Positions 47,192-55,719 of a DNA stretch of 64,000 bases are shown piece after piece; within the stretch, counting starts at the first letter, position 1; each line of letters opens with the position of its first letter. This DNA comes from Engraulis encrasicolus. Taxonomy: Eukaryota; Chordata; Actinopteri; Clupeiformes; Engraulidae. The notes under the pieces were generated by a model that made no database searches, was not told the origin of the DNA, and was given only the letters and a program-made list of their open reading frames with translations. The stretch is from assembly GCF_034702125.1 (NCBI RefSeq), contig NC_085862.1, forward strand, positions 11,967,738 through 12,031,737. Direction: 5' to 3'. The position numbers and the translations under genes are program-made.

Positions 47192-49047
47192 TGACATACA
47201 GGTCCTTCTCAAAACATTTGCATATTGGGTTAAAGTTAATTTTTTTCCCCATAATGTAATGATAAAAAATAAACTTTCATATATGTTAGATTCATTGCAC
47301 ACCAAGTGAAATATTTCAAGTCTTGTATTGGTTTAGTACTGATGATTTTGGCATAGAGCTCATGAAAACGCAAAATTCCTATCTCAAAATCAATCGATCA
47401 GTCAAGTTCATGTGCAATTAAAACATAAATGTTTCCATTCCATGCATTACACCAGATTTAGCCTTGGGCTAGTTTTCATCTGTAGTCCCTGACATTAAAA
47501 CATAAATAATACAGCGCTTCCAATTAGTATTGGCACCCCTTAATTTTATTTCCAAATGTGCAATATATCCAGAAATAAATAGAAATATAAACAACTTTTA
47601 CCAACAGGATCTTTTAATTGAAGGTCCAAAGATATTTAGAATAGAAAAGTATTTTTTTTCCCAAAAAGCATTTTGTAATTTCAAGCAAAAACATGAAAAA
47701 GGGCATGCCCATGAATATTGGCACCCCTCCTTAACGAGTTGGTTTCACACCATTAGACAGCAAAAGCTGCCTCCAAAGGTTTTGGTATTCGTCTACAAGC
47801 TTCTTGCACTTCTCTGGTGGCATGTGAATGTGTGCTTTGGGATTTTGTCTTGCTGGAGTGAACATGATCTTCACCTCAAACCAAGTGTTCTTGCACATGG
47901 TTACACATTTTCCTGTAAATTATACCTGTGATGCCTGTCATGATACCTGTGATATGGTGAAAGCCTCCAATACCTAATGCATCAATGAGGTGACATAATA
48001 TTATGGATCTGACACCATGCTTGATTTTTTTGTAGGGTGTCCTTTTCCTTAAAGACTTTCTTGCAGAATATGCAAACATGCTGTTTGTGTGCATCACTGA
48101 AAAGCTGTACAATTGCTTCATCTGACCTTAAAACATTCTTAAAAGGGCTGTGCTTTCCCTGTATTCTCTTATACAGACTTCAAGTGTTCCCTTTTATGAC
48201 TTTCATGAAGCAATGTGGTCTGCCTTTGCCTCCAACAAAAAACAATACTTTGTGTAGTGTTAAACTTGTGGTGCTTATTGAAAAAAAGACTACCCAAAAC
48301 AGTTGACCTTCAGGTCTGTAGATGTTAGACCCTGTGTTTTGTCATTATTCGCACCGACTTCTACAGACTTCTGTCATAATTTCTTCCCTTACCCCCACAT
48401 CCAAGGATGTTCTTTACAGCTCCCTGTTTGGCAGATTTCTGAATCACACAACACAGTGTTGGAACTGGTACACCAGGGTCTTTTGAGACGACCTCTTATT
48501 ATTTGGGGGTCTTGTTTTTGCAAATAATAGTATTTCTGGTGTCCCCAGGCAGCCCCTCTGTCTTCACATTTGTCAAAGACGCACAAGATGTAACAGGTGT
48601 CCATTTAGAACAAAAATGTAAAAATTCCTTGCCTAATTCATGTCCTATGGGCAAAAGCAATTTGTCAAAAGGTGATTCCCATCTGTTATCTACCATATTT
48701 GAGTCAAATTAGGTTTCCACAATGGTATCCAGTAAAGGGTGCCAATACCAGTGATTCCAGGAACTTTACCTTCTTCAATTGTTTCCCTCTCCTAGTTTAG
48801 TATTCATTGCTGTTGATCATTTTTACATTTAGTATCAACCACAAGCTATCTATAGAAAAATCATGGTTGACCTTATTATTTGTTGTCTGGAGATATGTTC
48901 CATAATGTGCTTAAACTTCAAGGGTGAATACTAACTGGAAGCACTGTACAGTATATCTTTCCAACTGAGTAAATCAATAAAATAGTTTTAATGACACACT
49001 CTTGACATGTTTAAGATTTTAAGTATGAAAGAGTTGAGACTCACCAT
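30198..49047 (-). CDS. Three-domain tandem-repeat galectin (10 exons, predicted 411 residues)
   Basis: Coding segments in transcript order are 49045-49047, 46993-47075, 45019-45175, 42779-42925, 42393-42457, 36801-36969, 34784-34936, 34601-34683, 32592-32760 and 30198-30404. They sum to 1236 bp with every junction in phase (0, 2, 0 repeating). Each galectin CRD is spread over three exons: F-strand/GNKL exon, WGE exon, IPNRL exon. CRD1 is residues 1-130, CRD2 131-259 and CRD3 260-411 with a Ser-rich tail. Galectins are soluble beta-galactoside lectins secreted without a signal peptide, and none is present here. The exons of CRD1 and CRD2 end in good donors instead of stops, which joins the domains. 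All CRDs keep WGE and IPNRL but lack the His and Asn of HxNxR, so sugar specificity is doubtful. Alternative: several short transcripts from the same locus. Confidence 0.8.
30582..32549. mobile_element. hAT-like element with 8-bp target duplication, carrying a foldback array
   Basis: The ends are TAGGGGTGTAACG and TAGGCCTGTAACG (inverted), flanked by GTAATGAC at 30574-30581 and 32550-32557. The right part has TACCGTTCGGTACAG words typical of this fish family. The left part was disrupted by the insertion at about 30598-31157. No transposase is readable. Confidence 0.75.
30598..31157. repeat. Hairpin array with GGGAACATAGGACCC words
   Basis: Near-perfect hairpins at 30611-30653, 30831-30877 and 31066-31110 and a partial one at 31107-31157 alternate with four copies of a GACAGGTTAGGTTTAGGGAT core. 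The stems reach about 21 bp. Confidence 0.75.
32592..32760 (-). CDS. Galectin CRD3 exon 3
   Basis: 169 bp. It reads IQVGLGSELECD, FYMDFRFHSDTVVFN, DGYWGEEMIHPNPYKQGGK. It is very close to the CRD2 exon at protein and DNA level. HxNPR reads YMDFR; Trp and Glu are kept and the final Arg is Ile. Confidence 0.88.
33378..34350. mobile_element. TA-flanked DNA transposon, 973 bp
   Basis: Perfect 20-bp inverted ends GACGGTTTCATGGAACGTTT are flanked by TA on each side, the Tc1/mariner target. There is no transposase frame. Confidence 0.7.
34524..34582. repeat. (TG)n microsatellite
   Basis: About 59 bp of TG next to a galectin exon donor. Confidence 0.95.
34601..34683 (-). CDS. Galectin CRD3 exon 2
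   Basis: 83 bp with acceptor CTTTCTGTTCAG and donor ACTG|GTAAAT. It reads AVYWITKTPVYRGNKLQISG then AIPRGAN. Phase 0 in, phase 2 out. A long TG microsatellite lies 19 bp past the donor. Confidence 0.82.
34784..34936 (-). CDS. Galectin CRD2 exon 4
   Basis: 153 bp, phase 0-0. It reads VTVDCTEDNFVVMMEGK, LTIPNRLNTVKIKQ and LELHRCTVEPQLK, then donor AAG|GTAATG. No stop, so it continues into CRD3. Confidence 0.87.
35665..36235. mobile_element. Foldback element with 174-bp arms
   Basis: Arms 35665-35838 and 36062-36235 are inverted copies of identical length, starting AAGGCCATTTTCTGAGTGGT (one arm shown). The loop is about 220 bp. A partial copy is at 8690-9060. Confidence 0.8.
36480..36745. mobile_element. 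GC-rich dispersed element, copy 2
   Basis: A shorter relative of 20370-20740 in the same orientation, with the same block order. Confidence 0.6.
36801..36969 (-). CDS. Galectin CRD2 exon 3
   Basis: 169 bp between GTGTGATTCAG and GAG|GTAAAC. It reads IQVGLVGELG, FYMDFRFHNDTVVFN, DGHWGEQIIHPNPYKQGDK. The HxNPR position reads YMDFR, and the Glu after Trp is Gln, so two more sugar-contact residues are altered than in CRD1. Confidence 0.88.
37188..37299. repeat. Compound (TG)n(GA)n microsatellite
   Basis: TG repeats are followed by a long GA run. Confidence 0.95.
37325..38740 (+). mobile_element. 5' LTR region of a tRNA-Ser-primed LTR retrotransposon (approximate)
   Basis: It begins TGTAACC and has an AATAAAAAG poly(A) signal near 38548. 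A PBS-like TGGCGTAGTC stands at 38663 and the full PBS at 38742, so either two LTR ends are nested or the junction was duplicated. Confidence 0.5.
38742..38759 (+). other. Primer-binding site, tRNA-Ser
   Basis: TGGCGTAGTCGGCAGGAT is an 18-base complement of the 3' end of vertebrate tRNA-Ser including CCA. It lies between the LTR and gag as required. Confidence 0.75.
39050..40716 (+). pseudogene. gag fragment with CCHC zinc knuckle, split by a hAT
   Basis: From ATG at 39050 a 62-residue frame runs through a Gln-rich helix to a zinc knuckle (CWRCQEPGHLARNC, residues 47-60, CX2CX4HX4C). At 39236 a hAT interrupts it. The frame resumes at 40486 (VRVPARDHPL onward), in register once the insert and one target copy are ignored, ending at 40716. 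Gag binds genomic RNA and forms the particle. The protein is far too short for a full gag and no pol follows, so the element is defective. Confidence 0.7.
39236..40477. mobile_element. hAT-like element inserted in gag
   Basis: The ends are CAGGGCTCTAC and its exact inverse. The flanks GCGATGGG and GTGATGGG are an 8-bp duplication with one change. CAGGGCTCTA is shared with the hAT at 13039-14401. A partial copy lies at 28597-28860. Confidence 0.75.
40891..42015 (+). mobile_element. Second LTR (TGTAAC...CCCCA)
   Basis: It follows a purine-rich GTGGGGGTAGAA tract, starts TGTAACATG, has CTATAAAAGG at about 41000 (TATA box) and AATAAAAG near 41934, and ends directly before TGGCGTAGTCG at 42017. 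It is unlike the LTR at 37.3 kb. Confidence 0.6.
42016..42092 (+). mobile_element. PBS and truncated leader after the second LTR
   Basis: TGGCGTAGTCG at 42017 is followed by GTTTAAAATGGCTAATTAT and a match of about 60 bp to the leader behind the PBS at 38742. It then breaks off. Confidence 0.65.
42393..42457 (-). CDS. Galectin CRD2 exon 2 (short form)
   Basis: A 65-bp exon with acceptor CTTTCTGTTCAG and donor ACCG|GTAAAT reads AFPPDQGNKLHISGIITQDA. It is six residues shorter before GNKL than the CRD1 and CRD3 exons. Phase 0 in, phase 2 out. Confidence 0.8.
42497..42540. repeat. (CA)n microsatellite
   Basis: CA run in the intron between CRD1 exon 4 and CRD2 exon 2. Confidence 0.95.
42779..42925 (-). 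CDS. Galectin CRD1 exon 4
   Basis: The acceptor CTTTTCCTGATAG and donor AAG|GTGAGT flank 147 bp with no stop. The frame reads VTVDYTEQNFVVMMEGK, TIPNRLNTVK and GDLELHHFTLNPK, the last strands of the lectin fold. The open donor leads to CRD2. Confidence 0.88.
42926..45018. other. Galectin intron (CRD1 exons 3-4)
   Basis: Contains the Harbinger-like MITE 43874-44402. 43020-43200 carries a dispersed repeat with a G-run. The remainder is unassigned and shows no exon. Confidence 0.5.
43874..44402. mobile_element. Harbinger-like MITE
   Basis: The ends AGCTGGGCTTACACTGTGC and AGCCGGGCATACACTGTGC are inverted, flanked by TAA (43871-43873, 44403-44405). 529 bp, no frame. Confidence 0.65.
45019..45175 (-). 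CDS. Galectin CRD1 exon 3
   Basis: The acceptor GTGTGATTCAG and donor GAG|GTAAAC flank 157 bp. It reads IDIGLGSS..., LCMIIRFH, FNTRADGKWGEE and NPYKQGGKFE. Where galectins have LHFNPRF this reads LCMIIRF, so His and Asn are lost and Arg kept. Trp and the following Glu remain, and the second Arg of ExR is Val. It is four residues shorter than the CRD2 and CRD3 counterparts. Confidence 0.88.
45176..46992. other. Galectin intron (CRD1 exons 2-3)
   Basis: 45181-45275 is similar to the starts of the CRD2 and CRD3 introns (TCATTATTGAC.. and CAGTTAGTG). 46931-46979 is a GA microsatellite. Nothing else recognised. Confidence 0.5.
46931..46979. repeat. (GA)n microsatellite
   Basis: GA run 14 bp from the CRD1 exon 2 donor. 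Confidence 0.9.
46993..47075 (-). CDS. Galectin CRD1 exon 2
   Basis: After the acceptor TTTCCTGTTCAG the frame reads PVNLAIDTPLEPGNKLQICG, then IIPQEA, residues 2-28. The donor is placed at AGAGT|GTAATA because this gives phase 2 and exact length agreement with the two paralogous exons. A neighbouring AGA|GTGTAA donor would break the frame. Confidence 0.8.
47150..47188. repeat. (CA)n microsatellite
   Basis: CA run in the first galectin intron. Confidence 0.95.
47528..48747 (-). mobile_element. Decayed Tc1/mariner-like element
   Basis: Bounded by TATTGGCACCC and its inverse GGGTGCCAATA, the ends of a common fish Tc1 group. An internal copy of the end occurs near 47717. The minus strand has scattered transposase-like words but no continuous frame. 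Confidence 0.5.
49045..49047 (-). CDS. Galectin exon 1 coding part (start codon only)
   Basis: The minus strand reads CCAGCAACATG|GTGAGTCTC, so the start codon is directly followed by a consensus donor. Very short first coding exons are normal in galectin genes. Confidence 0.7.
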
Positions 49048-49146
49048 GTTGCTGGATGCTGGTGGTTGGCTTTGGAGCAGGTAGTCTTCTGGAGTGCAGT
49101 GATGTGCTCAGCTCAGGAGTGTGAGAGGTGAGGTGAGTGTGTCTGT

Positions 49147-49153
49147 GTTTTAT
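49147..49153 (-). promoter_or_regulatory. TATA box of the galectin gene
   Basis: TATAAAA on the minus strand lies about 100 bp upstream of the start codon, so transcription should begin near 49120 and give a 5' leader of about 75 nt. Confidence 0.65.
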
Positions 49154-49256
49154 ACTGTGGCGGGTGTAGAGATGAGGGGAGGAGATGTCTTACTGTTCCC
49201 ACCGGTAGAACAACTATCAGATTATTACTCACCTTTGATTATTCAGAACATGCATG

Positions 49257-49304
49257 CCCACAGTTTCTTTGGAAACTATACCCACAGTTTCTTTGGAAAG
49301 TATT
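49257..49304 (-). promoter_or_regulatory. Duplicated 24-bp promoter element with STAT-like palindromes
   Basis: Two direct copies of CCCACAGTTTCTTTGGAAA plus a TAT-type end contain TTCTTTGGAA (TTC-N4-GAA) at 49265-49274 and 49289-49298, about 110-145 bp upstream of the TATA box. TTC-N4-GAA is the spacing preferred by STAT6. Function is inference. Confidence 0.4.
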
Positions 49305-50952
49305 CTGGCAAGCACCCAGTATTAACATAGGTGACCTGAATCAATCTGTGCAAGAACATTACACTTTTGCTTTCTTATAGTCATAACAATTAAAATCTGT
49401 GAAATTTGAGCCGCAGATTATCGTATGTAAAACTGTAAGTGGGGTGATATCCAGATATCCTTGATGCTTTGCGGTCAGCTGTTTTTTGTTTTTTGATCTG
49501 GTGACCTTGTCTGGCGGCAAACGCCATACTCAAATCACTCCGAAAGCATTCAACAGCCCAGCATACATTTTCTTTGAGGGATGTTTCTTTCTTTTTTTTA
49601 ATTATTTTCTTTTGATTTGAGTTGGGAACTTAAGTTGGAATTCTTTTGGTTTTGTTTCTGTAACTGCTGAGTGTGCACTAATCAATGTACACTAATCAAT
49701 GCCCCTGACCTGATTGTAACTTACTAATTCCCATCAGTCCTGCTCTCGCCTGTAGCAATCTCTTTCTGTGGCGAGTTAGATTTTGCTGGTGGGCCCTGCA
49801 ACTCAGTTTATTTCATTTTGTTTGTCTTTATTTGCTGGGCAAGTGGCAGGCCCTTGATTACCCCTTTTATTTACCCTTTCTTTTCTGTTAACAGGTGCAG
49901 GTAATCCCGGAGGGAGGTCCTCTTCCCCCCTGGTGGTGGGTCCGGTCACGTGGTGTTCAGTGAATTGCAGTGAAGTGTTACCTGTGTGTGAGTGCAATAA
50001 TTCACCTTCAATTAGTGTGTGCATGGGCACGCGTGTTTGTGTGTACTTATCCAAGGCCTATACAGGGGGCTTAGTATAATTCCCCCCTCTTGGGTGCACC
50101 TCCCCTGTATTTGAGAACCCTCCCTTTTTGTACCGATTTGTGTGAGTGTGTATGTGAGTGTGAGTGTGGGTGTGCATTGTGGTGGGAAATATTTTAAATA
50201 TTTTAAATATCTGGATTTTTATGTGCATATGTGAAATTGTTAATAAAGAGATTATTTTGTTACGGAATCCACGTTTCCTCGTTAATGCAACTGAACTTGT
50301 GTGGGGGTCAAATCTAAGGTTTTCATACAGTCCCTGGGCTGTAATTCCCATTCTTATCCCAGGGTGGCGTAGTCTATTTCTGTAAGAAAAACTGTGAAAT
50401 TTAGAGTTTAAAAACTCTCCTGTCCTTACCACTTGGTTACATTAGAAATTAGAAACCCAAATTAGGATGGTCTACATGGGCCTACAAGAAAAAAAAAATC
50501 ACTTAAAAAAACAGGCAACAGGCAGGCGTGCGTCTGTGAGATATGTCCCGCCTTCTCTCACTGCTAAAGTCTCCCACCTTCTCTATTATCTGTCGCTATT
50601 ATTTAAGGTGTTTCAGCGACTAGAAACTAATTGACTGTCTGTTAAAGTATACTGCACATAATACTGTACCTGACACAGAACTGATCTGTAGATAAACAGG
50701 TATATATAACTACCTGTAAAGCTGAAGAATAACTCTGCACTTAATTTCTTTCTGAGCATAACAATGCAGAATTTGTAAACACAATTTAACATTAACACAT
50801 TAGTATTATTGTCGCAAGATAATGCACAGTTAAACACATTTAATTTCTCTCTTTTTTGTACAGTGCACTTAACTCTTTTTTAAAAAAAACACAACAATGC
50901 ACTGTACAGCATCACATTTCCTATCTCTCTCTTTTTTTATGTGACATAATCC
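49305..50952. other. Upstream flank of the galectin gene with an LTR
   Basis: 49440-49510 resembles, inverted, the segment near 35.5 kb. 49714-50361 is an LTR. 50375-50952 shows nothing recognised apart from AT-rich sequence. Confidence 0.5.
49714..50361 (+). mobile_element. Solo LTR-like sequence (TGTAAC...CCCA)
   Basis: It starts TGTAACTTAC, has TTAATAAAGAG near 50240 (poly(A) signal), and is followed by TGGCGTAGTC at 50365-50374. The polarity is opposite to the pol relic on its right, so the two need not belong together. Confidence 0.5.
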
Positions 50953-52210
50953 TTATGCCACTCCGGACGACGGACATGTCTCCGAAAAGGCACAGCAGCA
51001 GGAGGTGCCTCGCCAGGCTGCTGTGGAGTCAAAGTCCCAGGCACAGTGTCTGGAGGAGCAAAGGCAAGGTGGCTCACTGGCATTCCACACTTTGCCATCC
51101 GAGAGGAGAAAGGTTGCAGGACCTTTCTGAGCAGTGGTCTGAATGGCTGCTGTGAACTTGCGAGCACCTTTTCTGACCAGCACAGGCTTTTTGATGCACA
51201 CAAAGTCACCAATCTTGAAGGTTGAAGCCTGTGTACTGCGGCATCGATCTGTGTATTCCTTCGGTTTGACCTGTTTTGCATGAACAGTGTCTCTGAGTGC
51301 GGCATGGTCGTGTGTTTTGGGAGTTGTTCTCAGGCCTCTGATGTTCAACTTTGTGTTCAGAGGGTGGCCATGCAGGAGTTCAGCAGGTGACACTTGTGTG
51401 AGTGAGTGTGGTGTAGCACGGTAAGAGAAAAGAAAGTCAGTGACAAACTGCTTCCATGGTCTGCCCTCAATGTCTGCAGTTTGAAGACAGTCTTTGAGTA
51501 CTCTGTTCCATCTCAAAACTTCTCCGTCGCATTGTGGGTAGTAGACTGAACTGCGGAGGTGTTTGATGTCTCTGGCTGGCGAGGAAGGATACGAATTCAG
51601 CAGAGACAAACACTGAACCGTTGTCGGTCACCAGCTCCAGCGGGTTACCCTCACGGCTGAAGACGATGGACAGGAATTTGATGATAGAGGCGGAGGTCAC
51701 TTCAGAGGCGAACGCAACCTCTAGCCATTTGCTGTAGTAATCCACCATGATTATGGCGTAGCGGCAGTCAGGTGGTGCATTGAGGTAAGGAGCAACAATG
51801 TCGATGGCAAGCTTCTCCCAAGCGCCATCGGGTAGGCTCACAGGAGTCAGAGGAGCTGCTTTGACAACAGCTGTCTTGTCATGCTGTGCACACGTGACAC
51901 ATGACTTGATGGCAGCCTGAACACTAGCGTCCATTCCAGGCCACCAGTACAGTGCTCTGAGTCTCTGTTTTGTACGCCCGGTTCCTTGGTGAGTGTCGTG
52001 TGCGATCTGTATGAGTTATAGGCTGGAGCTCTGATGGGACCACCACACAATGGCTACCACGGATGATGCAGTCACCATGTGCAGAGAGCTCAGTCTGTAA
52101 TTTGTAGTATGGTTGGATGGCTGTGTCAGTGTGCGAGAGGCAAAGGCAACCGTTTCCTCAGTGTCACCGTGTAACTGTGTAAGCACTGCACCAATGCCAT
52201 AATCACAGGC
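50953..52210 (-). pseudogene. Ty3/gypsy pol relic: RNase H edge and integrase
   Basis: On the minus strand, 52210-52130 reads YGIGAVLTQLHGD and VAFASRT, the RT/RNase H connection. Then come HDTHQGTGRTKQRLRALYWW and CVTC, the HHCC zinc-binding N-terminus of integrase. AIDIVAPY, LVTDNGSVF and CDGEVLRWNR give the catalytic Asp, Asp and Glu. A C-terminal chromatin-side part reads FKIGDFVCIKKPVL. Frameshifts near 52010 and 51575 break it. Most of RT and protease is missing. Integrase would insert cDNA into chromosomes; this copy is dead. Confidence 0.85.
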
Positions 52211-52324
52211 ATGAAAATAAAGAAATGTAAATAAAGCACGAAGGATAAATGTACATGAACTTCACTTTACTTCATTCATTCTTATTCTGCCGTATCATGT
52301 AATTGTACATCTCATTACGCAACA

Positions 52325-52962
52325 TGATCTCCAAAAATTCCGTGCTCCTGGACACGGATATTAAGGACACTAAATCTGTGTCCAGGAGCACGGATTTTGC
52401 CAAAATTCCGTGCTCCTGGACACGGAATTGTTTTCCGTGCTCCTGGACACGGAATTGTTTGAAGTGCTTTCTATAGGCTATTTCCACAGTCTTGTGTTTT
52501 CTCAGGATTTCAAATATTTTGTCTCAAAAACAACATTTCTTACTGACAGGTTAGGGTTAGGGATTGTTTTGGTTTGGGCACAGCTAGTTTTCTTTCATTC
52601 ATCATATGAGTTTGATAGCTTAGCAACCAACTGGAAAAGGTATTTCTCAAAAATATGTCTTTAATGACAGGTTAAGGTTAGGGAATGTTTTGGTCAGGGC
52701 ACAACTTGAATTGCTATAGCATTATTTTGTTTAGGATTAGCATTTGGTATGTATTTTCTAATGATAGAGTTAACACAGTGCTGTGGTAATAGCCTATAGA
52801 AAGCACTTCCGTGTGCCCATCACGGAAAACAATTCCGTGTCCAGGAGCACGGAAAACAATTCCGTGTCCAGGAGCACAGAATTTTGGCAAAATCCGTGCT
52901 CCTGGACACTGATTTAGTGTCCTTAACATCCGTGTCCAGGAGCACGGAATTTTTGGAGATCA
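52325..52962. mobile_element. Foldback element with CCGTGCTCCTGGACACGG words
   Basis: Arms 52325-52482 and 52788-52962 are inverted, starting TGATCTCCAAAAATTCCGTG. Each arm contains several copies of TCCGTGCTCCTGGACACGGA, itself a near-palindrome. The middle carries two copies of a GACAGGTTAGGGTTAGGGAT core. Confidence 0.8.
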
Positions 52963-53216
52963 GGCTGCATTACCATATGCAGCGCCCCTGGAGGCTAGGT
53001 AGAGATACACCACACTTCTTCTTCTCTGTCAGCGGTCACTGGAATCAGCAACAAGCACGCTGACGCTTTCAAAATAAAAGGCACGAACAATGGTCATAGA
53101 AGGCAAAACCCCCCCCCAAAAAACACGAAAAAAACCTGCTGCGTTATAGCGCTAACAAAATTGCGTTAACACGTTACAGCGTTAACGTTGCCCAACCCTA
53201 CTTTAAATGAGTAATG

Positions 53217-54489
53217 CAGGGTTTCCCCCAGGATTTTCTTGAAGGCGCGGTGGCATGACCCCGCCAGCCAAGGAGACCCCCGGCCCGGCCCCCAGGTTGG
53301 GAACCAATGATGTATCACACTAATGTGTTATAATAGTCTTACAGTTGATCTGGCTGCTGCCTAGGACCCAAACTCTCTAATGTAACCAGAGATGCAAAGA
53401 CCGTGCCATCCCTTCTGTAAAAACTTTTTTTCCCCAGGAGTGTATCCGTATCACATGTTTCCTGTAAATAACTGCATTCACACCTACAAAAACACACTAA
53501 TAGCCTACTGCAGTAGGCCTAATAATAATGCAGTCATATGCTACTGCACTGAAACAGCAGGTTTCTTTATATTGCAGTAGGCCTACAACAGTTTTAAGGA
53601 GGCCTACAAATGATGTTTGATGAAACAAAAAGGCACAAAATAAGATACGAATGAAAAATATGAATGGATAGGCTATTTGGATATTTAACATAGGCTAGCC
53701 TAAGTAAAATCACACCATAGCCAGTTATTTTAAGCCTACATTTAGGCCTAAATGTTGCATGTTGACTGTGAAAATGTAGTATGTCTCTCATATTTCAGTG
53801 TTTTCAATGGTAGATGTTCAGCCCAAAAGCCCAATTCAATAGCTAGGCTACTGAAGCCTACAGTCCCTGTTGCCGCGGCGCTTCAAGGGTTAATTGAAAA
53901 CGCGGTTTGGATAACAGCGAGAGGGACGCCGAAAGTCAAGAACTAAACCGCTTAAAAAGCGACATATTTCCTTTCTTTGATAGAAAATTCCTCCTGTTTT
54001 ACATCAGGTTTTAAGTAAATGGAGGAAATCAAATAGGCCTAGTTCTTTGCTTTTAATTGTGAACTAGTTTTACAGTGATGGCTTTTAGCAAACACAATAG
54101 GCTACTTTTGGACATAACTCATGCCGTCGCGTGCCACCCAAGGTGCCATTTCCGACCCTCTATAGCGCTGAGATATGGCTGAAATCTAACGCAGAGCTCA
54201 CAGAGATGACTAAAAAGTAAAAACCGTCAAAAATCCACGAAAAAGTGTCAAGTTTGGCAGACGGGATAGCTTCCTGGCATTGATCTGTCTTAATTGTACA
54301 AATAAATATACAGATAGGACGTTACTCTGTAGGCTAAGAGGTCCTAAATCATAGCGTAACGGGCCGTAGCCAAATGCAAGTTTGCGCTTGCTAGAACCCT
54401 GACAGGTCTCCGAATTTTTCCGAGGGGTGGCGGGGCATAGCGAAGGCGTGGCGGCCCGCCACTGTGAATTGAATGTAGCGGAAACCCTG
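53217..54489. mobile_element. hAT-like element with CAGGGTTTCC termini
   Basis: It starts CAGGGTTTCCCCCAGG and ends GGAAACCCTG. TAATG flanks both ends, shorter than the 8 bp expected, so the duplication is unclear. The remains of another hAT (ending CGTTGCCCAACCCT) abut it at about 53140-53200. Confidence 0.55.
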
Positions 54490-55152
54490 TAATGTGTAAC
54501 TGTATGTCTTTTACAATGGTGAAACTGAAGACAAGTTTCCACACCTGTGGACAGTAAAGAATCAAATCCAATCTACACAGTCACAAAAAAATGCTGTTTA
54601 AATAAACTGGCTGTGAGAATGTTTTTCATCACGGAATGGCAGCAGTTGATACAAATCTGAATAAGTTACGGTGTAAAGCGATTTTTCGTATGAGAAGTGT
54701 TACCCACAACACTCAACCGGGTCAGTCTGTCAAAAGTTGCATTTGGGGTTTGAGTCTTGACTGGGTCATTTCCCAACCCTCCCTCATCTCTCTCTCCCAC
54801 TCACTTCCTGTCAGCATCTCATACTATCCTGTCAATGAAGTCATAAAAAGCCCCTAAAAGAATATATATATGAAAAAAAGAATCACTAGTAACCTTGTAG
54901 CTGTCTCCTGGGCAACCAAGAGAATGAAGTGCTGGTGGTTATATGTATGCAGGTATTTTTAAATGCATTTTTAAAAAAAAAAATCCGTTTACATGTAAAA
55001 ATTATGTGGATAAAAAAAAAAAACTCTATTGTGACCAATGTGTTTTAGCTCCCTAAATGGGATACTATTGTATTTAAAACTCTGCTTACATGTAAACGAG
55101 ATGCGTTTTCAAAATATATATATATATGTGTAAACATCTTCTGAGATTCATA
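54490..55152. other. Unassigned AT-rich stretch
   Basis: No exon or clear element. A short TA run lies at 55116-55128. Confidence 0.4.
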
Positions 55153-55719
55153 GGTAACACTTTACTTGACGCCGGTGTCATAAACATGTCATTATTGTAT
55201 CATAATAGTGTCATGGCACAGTTATGCATGTGTCATAAACATTATGTCCATGTCATAAACATGTTATGACTGTTGGCCTTCAGTGATATTCGGTTATGGC
55301 AAAGGTTTAACCGAATGTCACTGAAGGCCAACAGTCATAAAATGTTTATGACATGGACATAATGTTTATGACTTATCTATGACTGTAGGAAGAAAAATCC
55401 GCTCTCACAAACCGCGTCTCATTATTTCTTTATATTACCACCATGTCCAAAAGTGCGTGGTGATGAAGGCTTGATAGCCAAAACGCGTTTGCTTTTTGAC
55501 ATGGTGGTGGTAATATAAATAAATAATGAGACGCCGTTTGTGAGTGCAGATTTTTCTTCCTTAAGTTGATACATTTTATCGCGCACCCAAAGACTTTAGT
55601 TTTTTCCAAGAAGTTGAGCGCGACCTTTGCCAAAACTTGAGTATCTATGACTGTGCCATGACACTATTATGACACTGTAATGACATGCTTATGACACCGG
55701 CATCAAGTAAAGTGTTACC
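55153..55719. mobile_element. MITE with GGTAACACTTTACTTGA termini and a nested hairpin
   Basis: The ends GGTAACACTTTACTTGA and inverse are flanked by GATTCATA and GATTCATC. 55265-55345 folds on itself (TTGGCCTTCAGTGA inverted). 55389-55560 is a second, nested inverted repeat with arms of about 70 bp (GGAAGAAAAATC ... GATTTTTCTTCC). Confidence 0.7.

Larger units (their letters stand above)
47076..49044. other. First galectin intron
   Basis: 47150-47188 is a CA microsatellite. 47528-48747 is a decayed Tc1-like element. No additional exon is seen. Confidence 0.55.

Noticed and set aside
47876..48121. Host exon on the minus strand
   Set aside because: Lies inside the TATTGGCACCC-bounded Tc1-like element and is better explained as decayed transposase.
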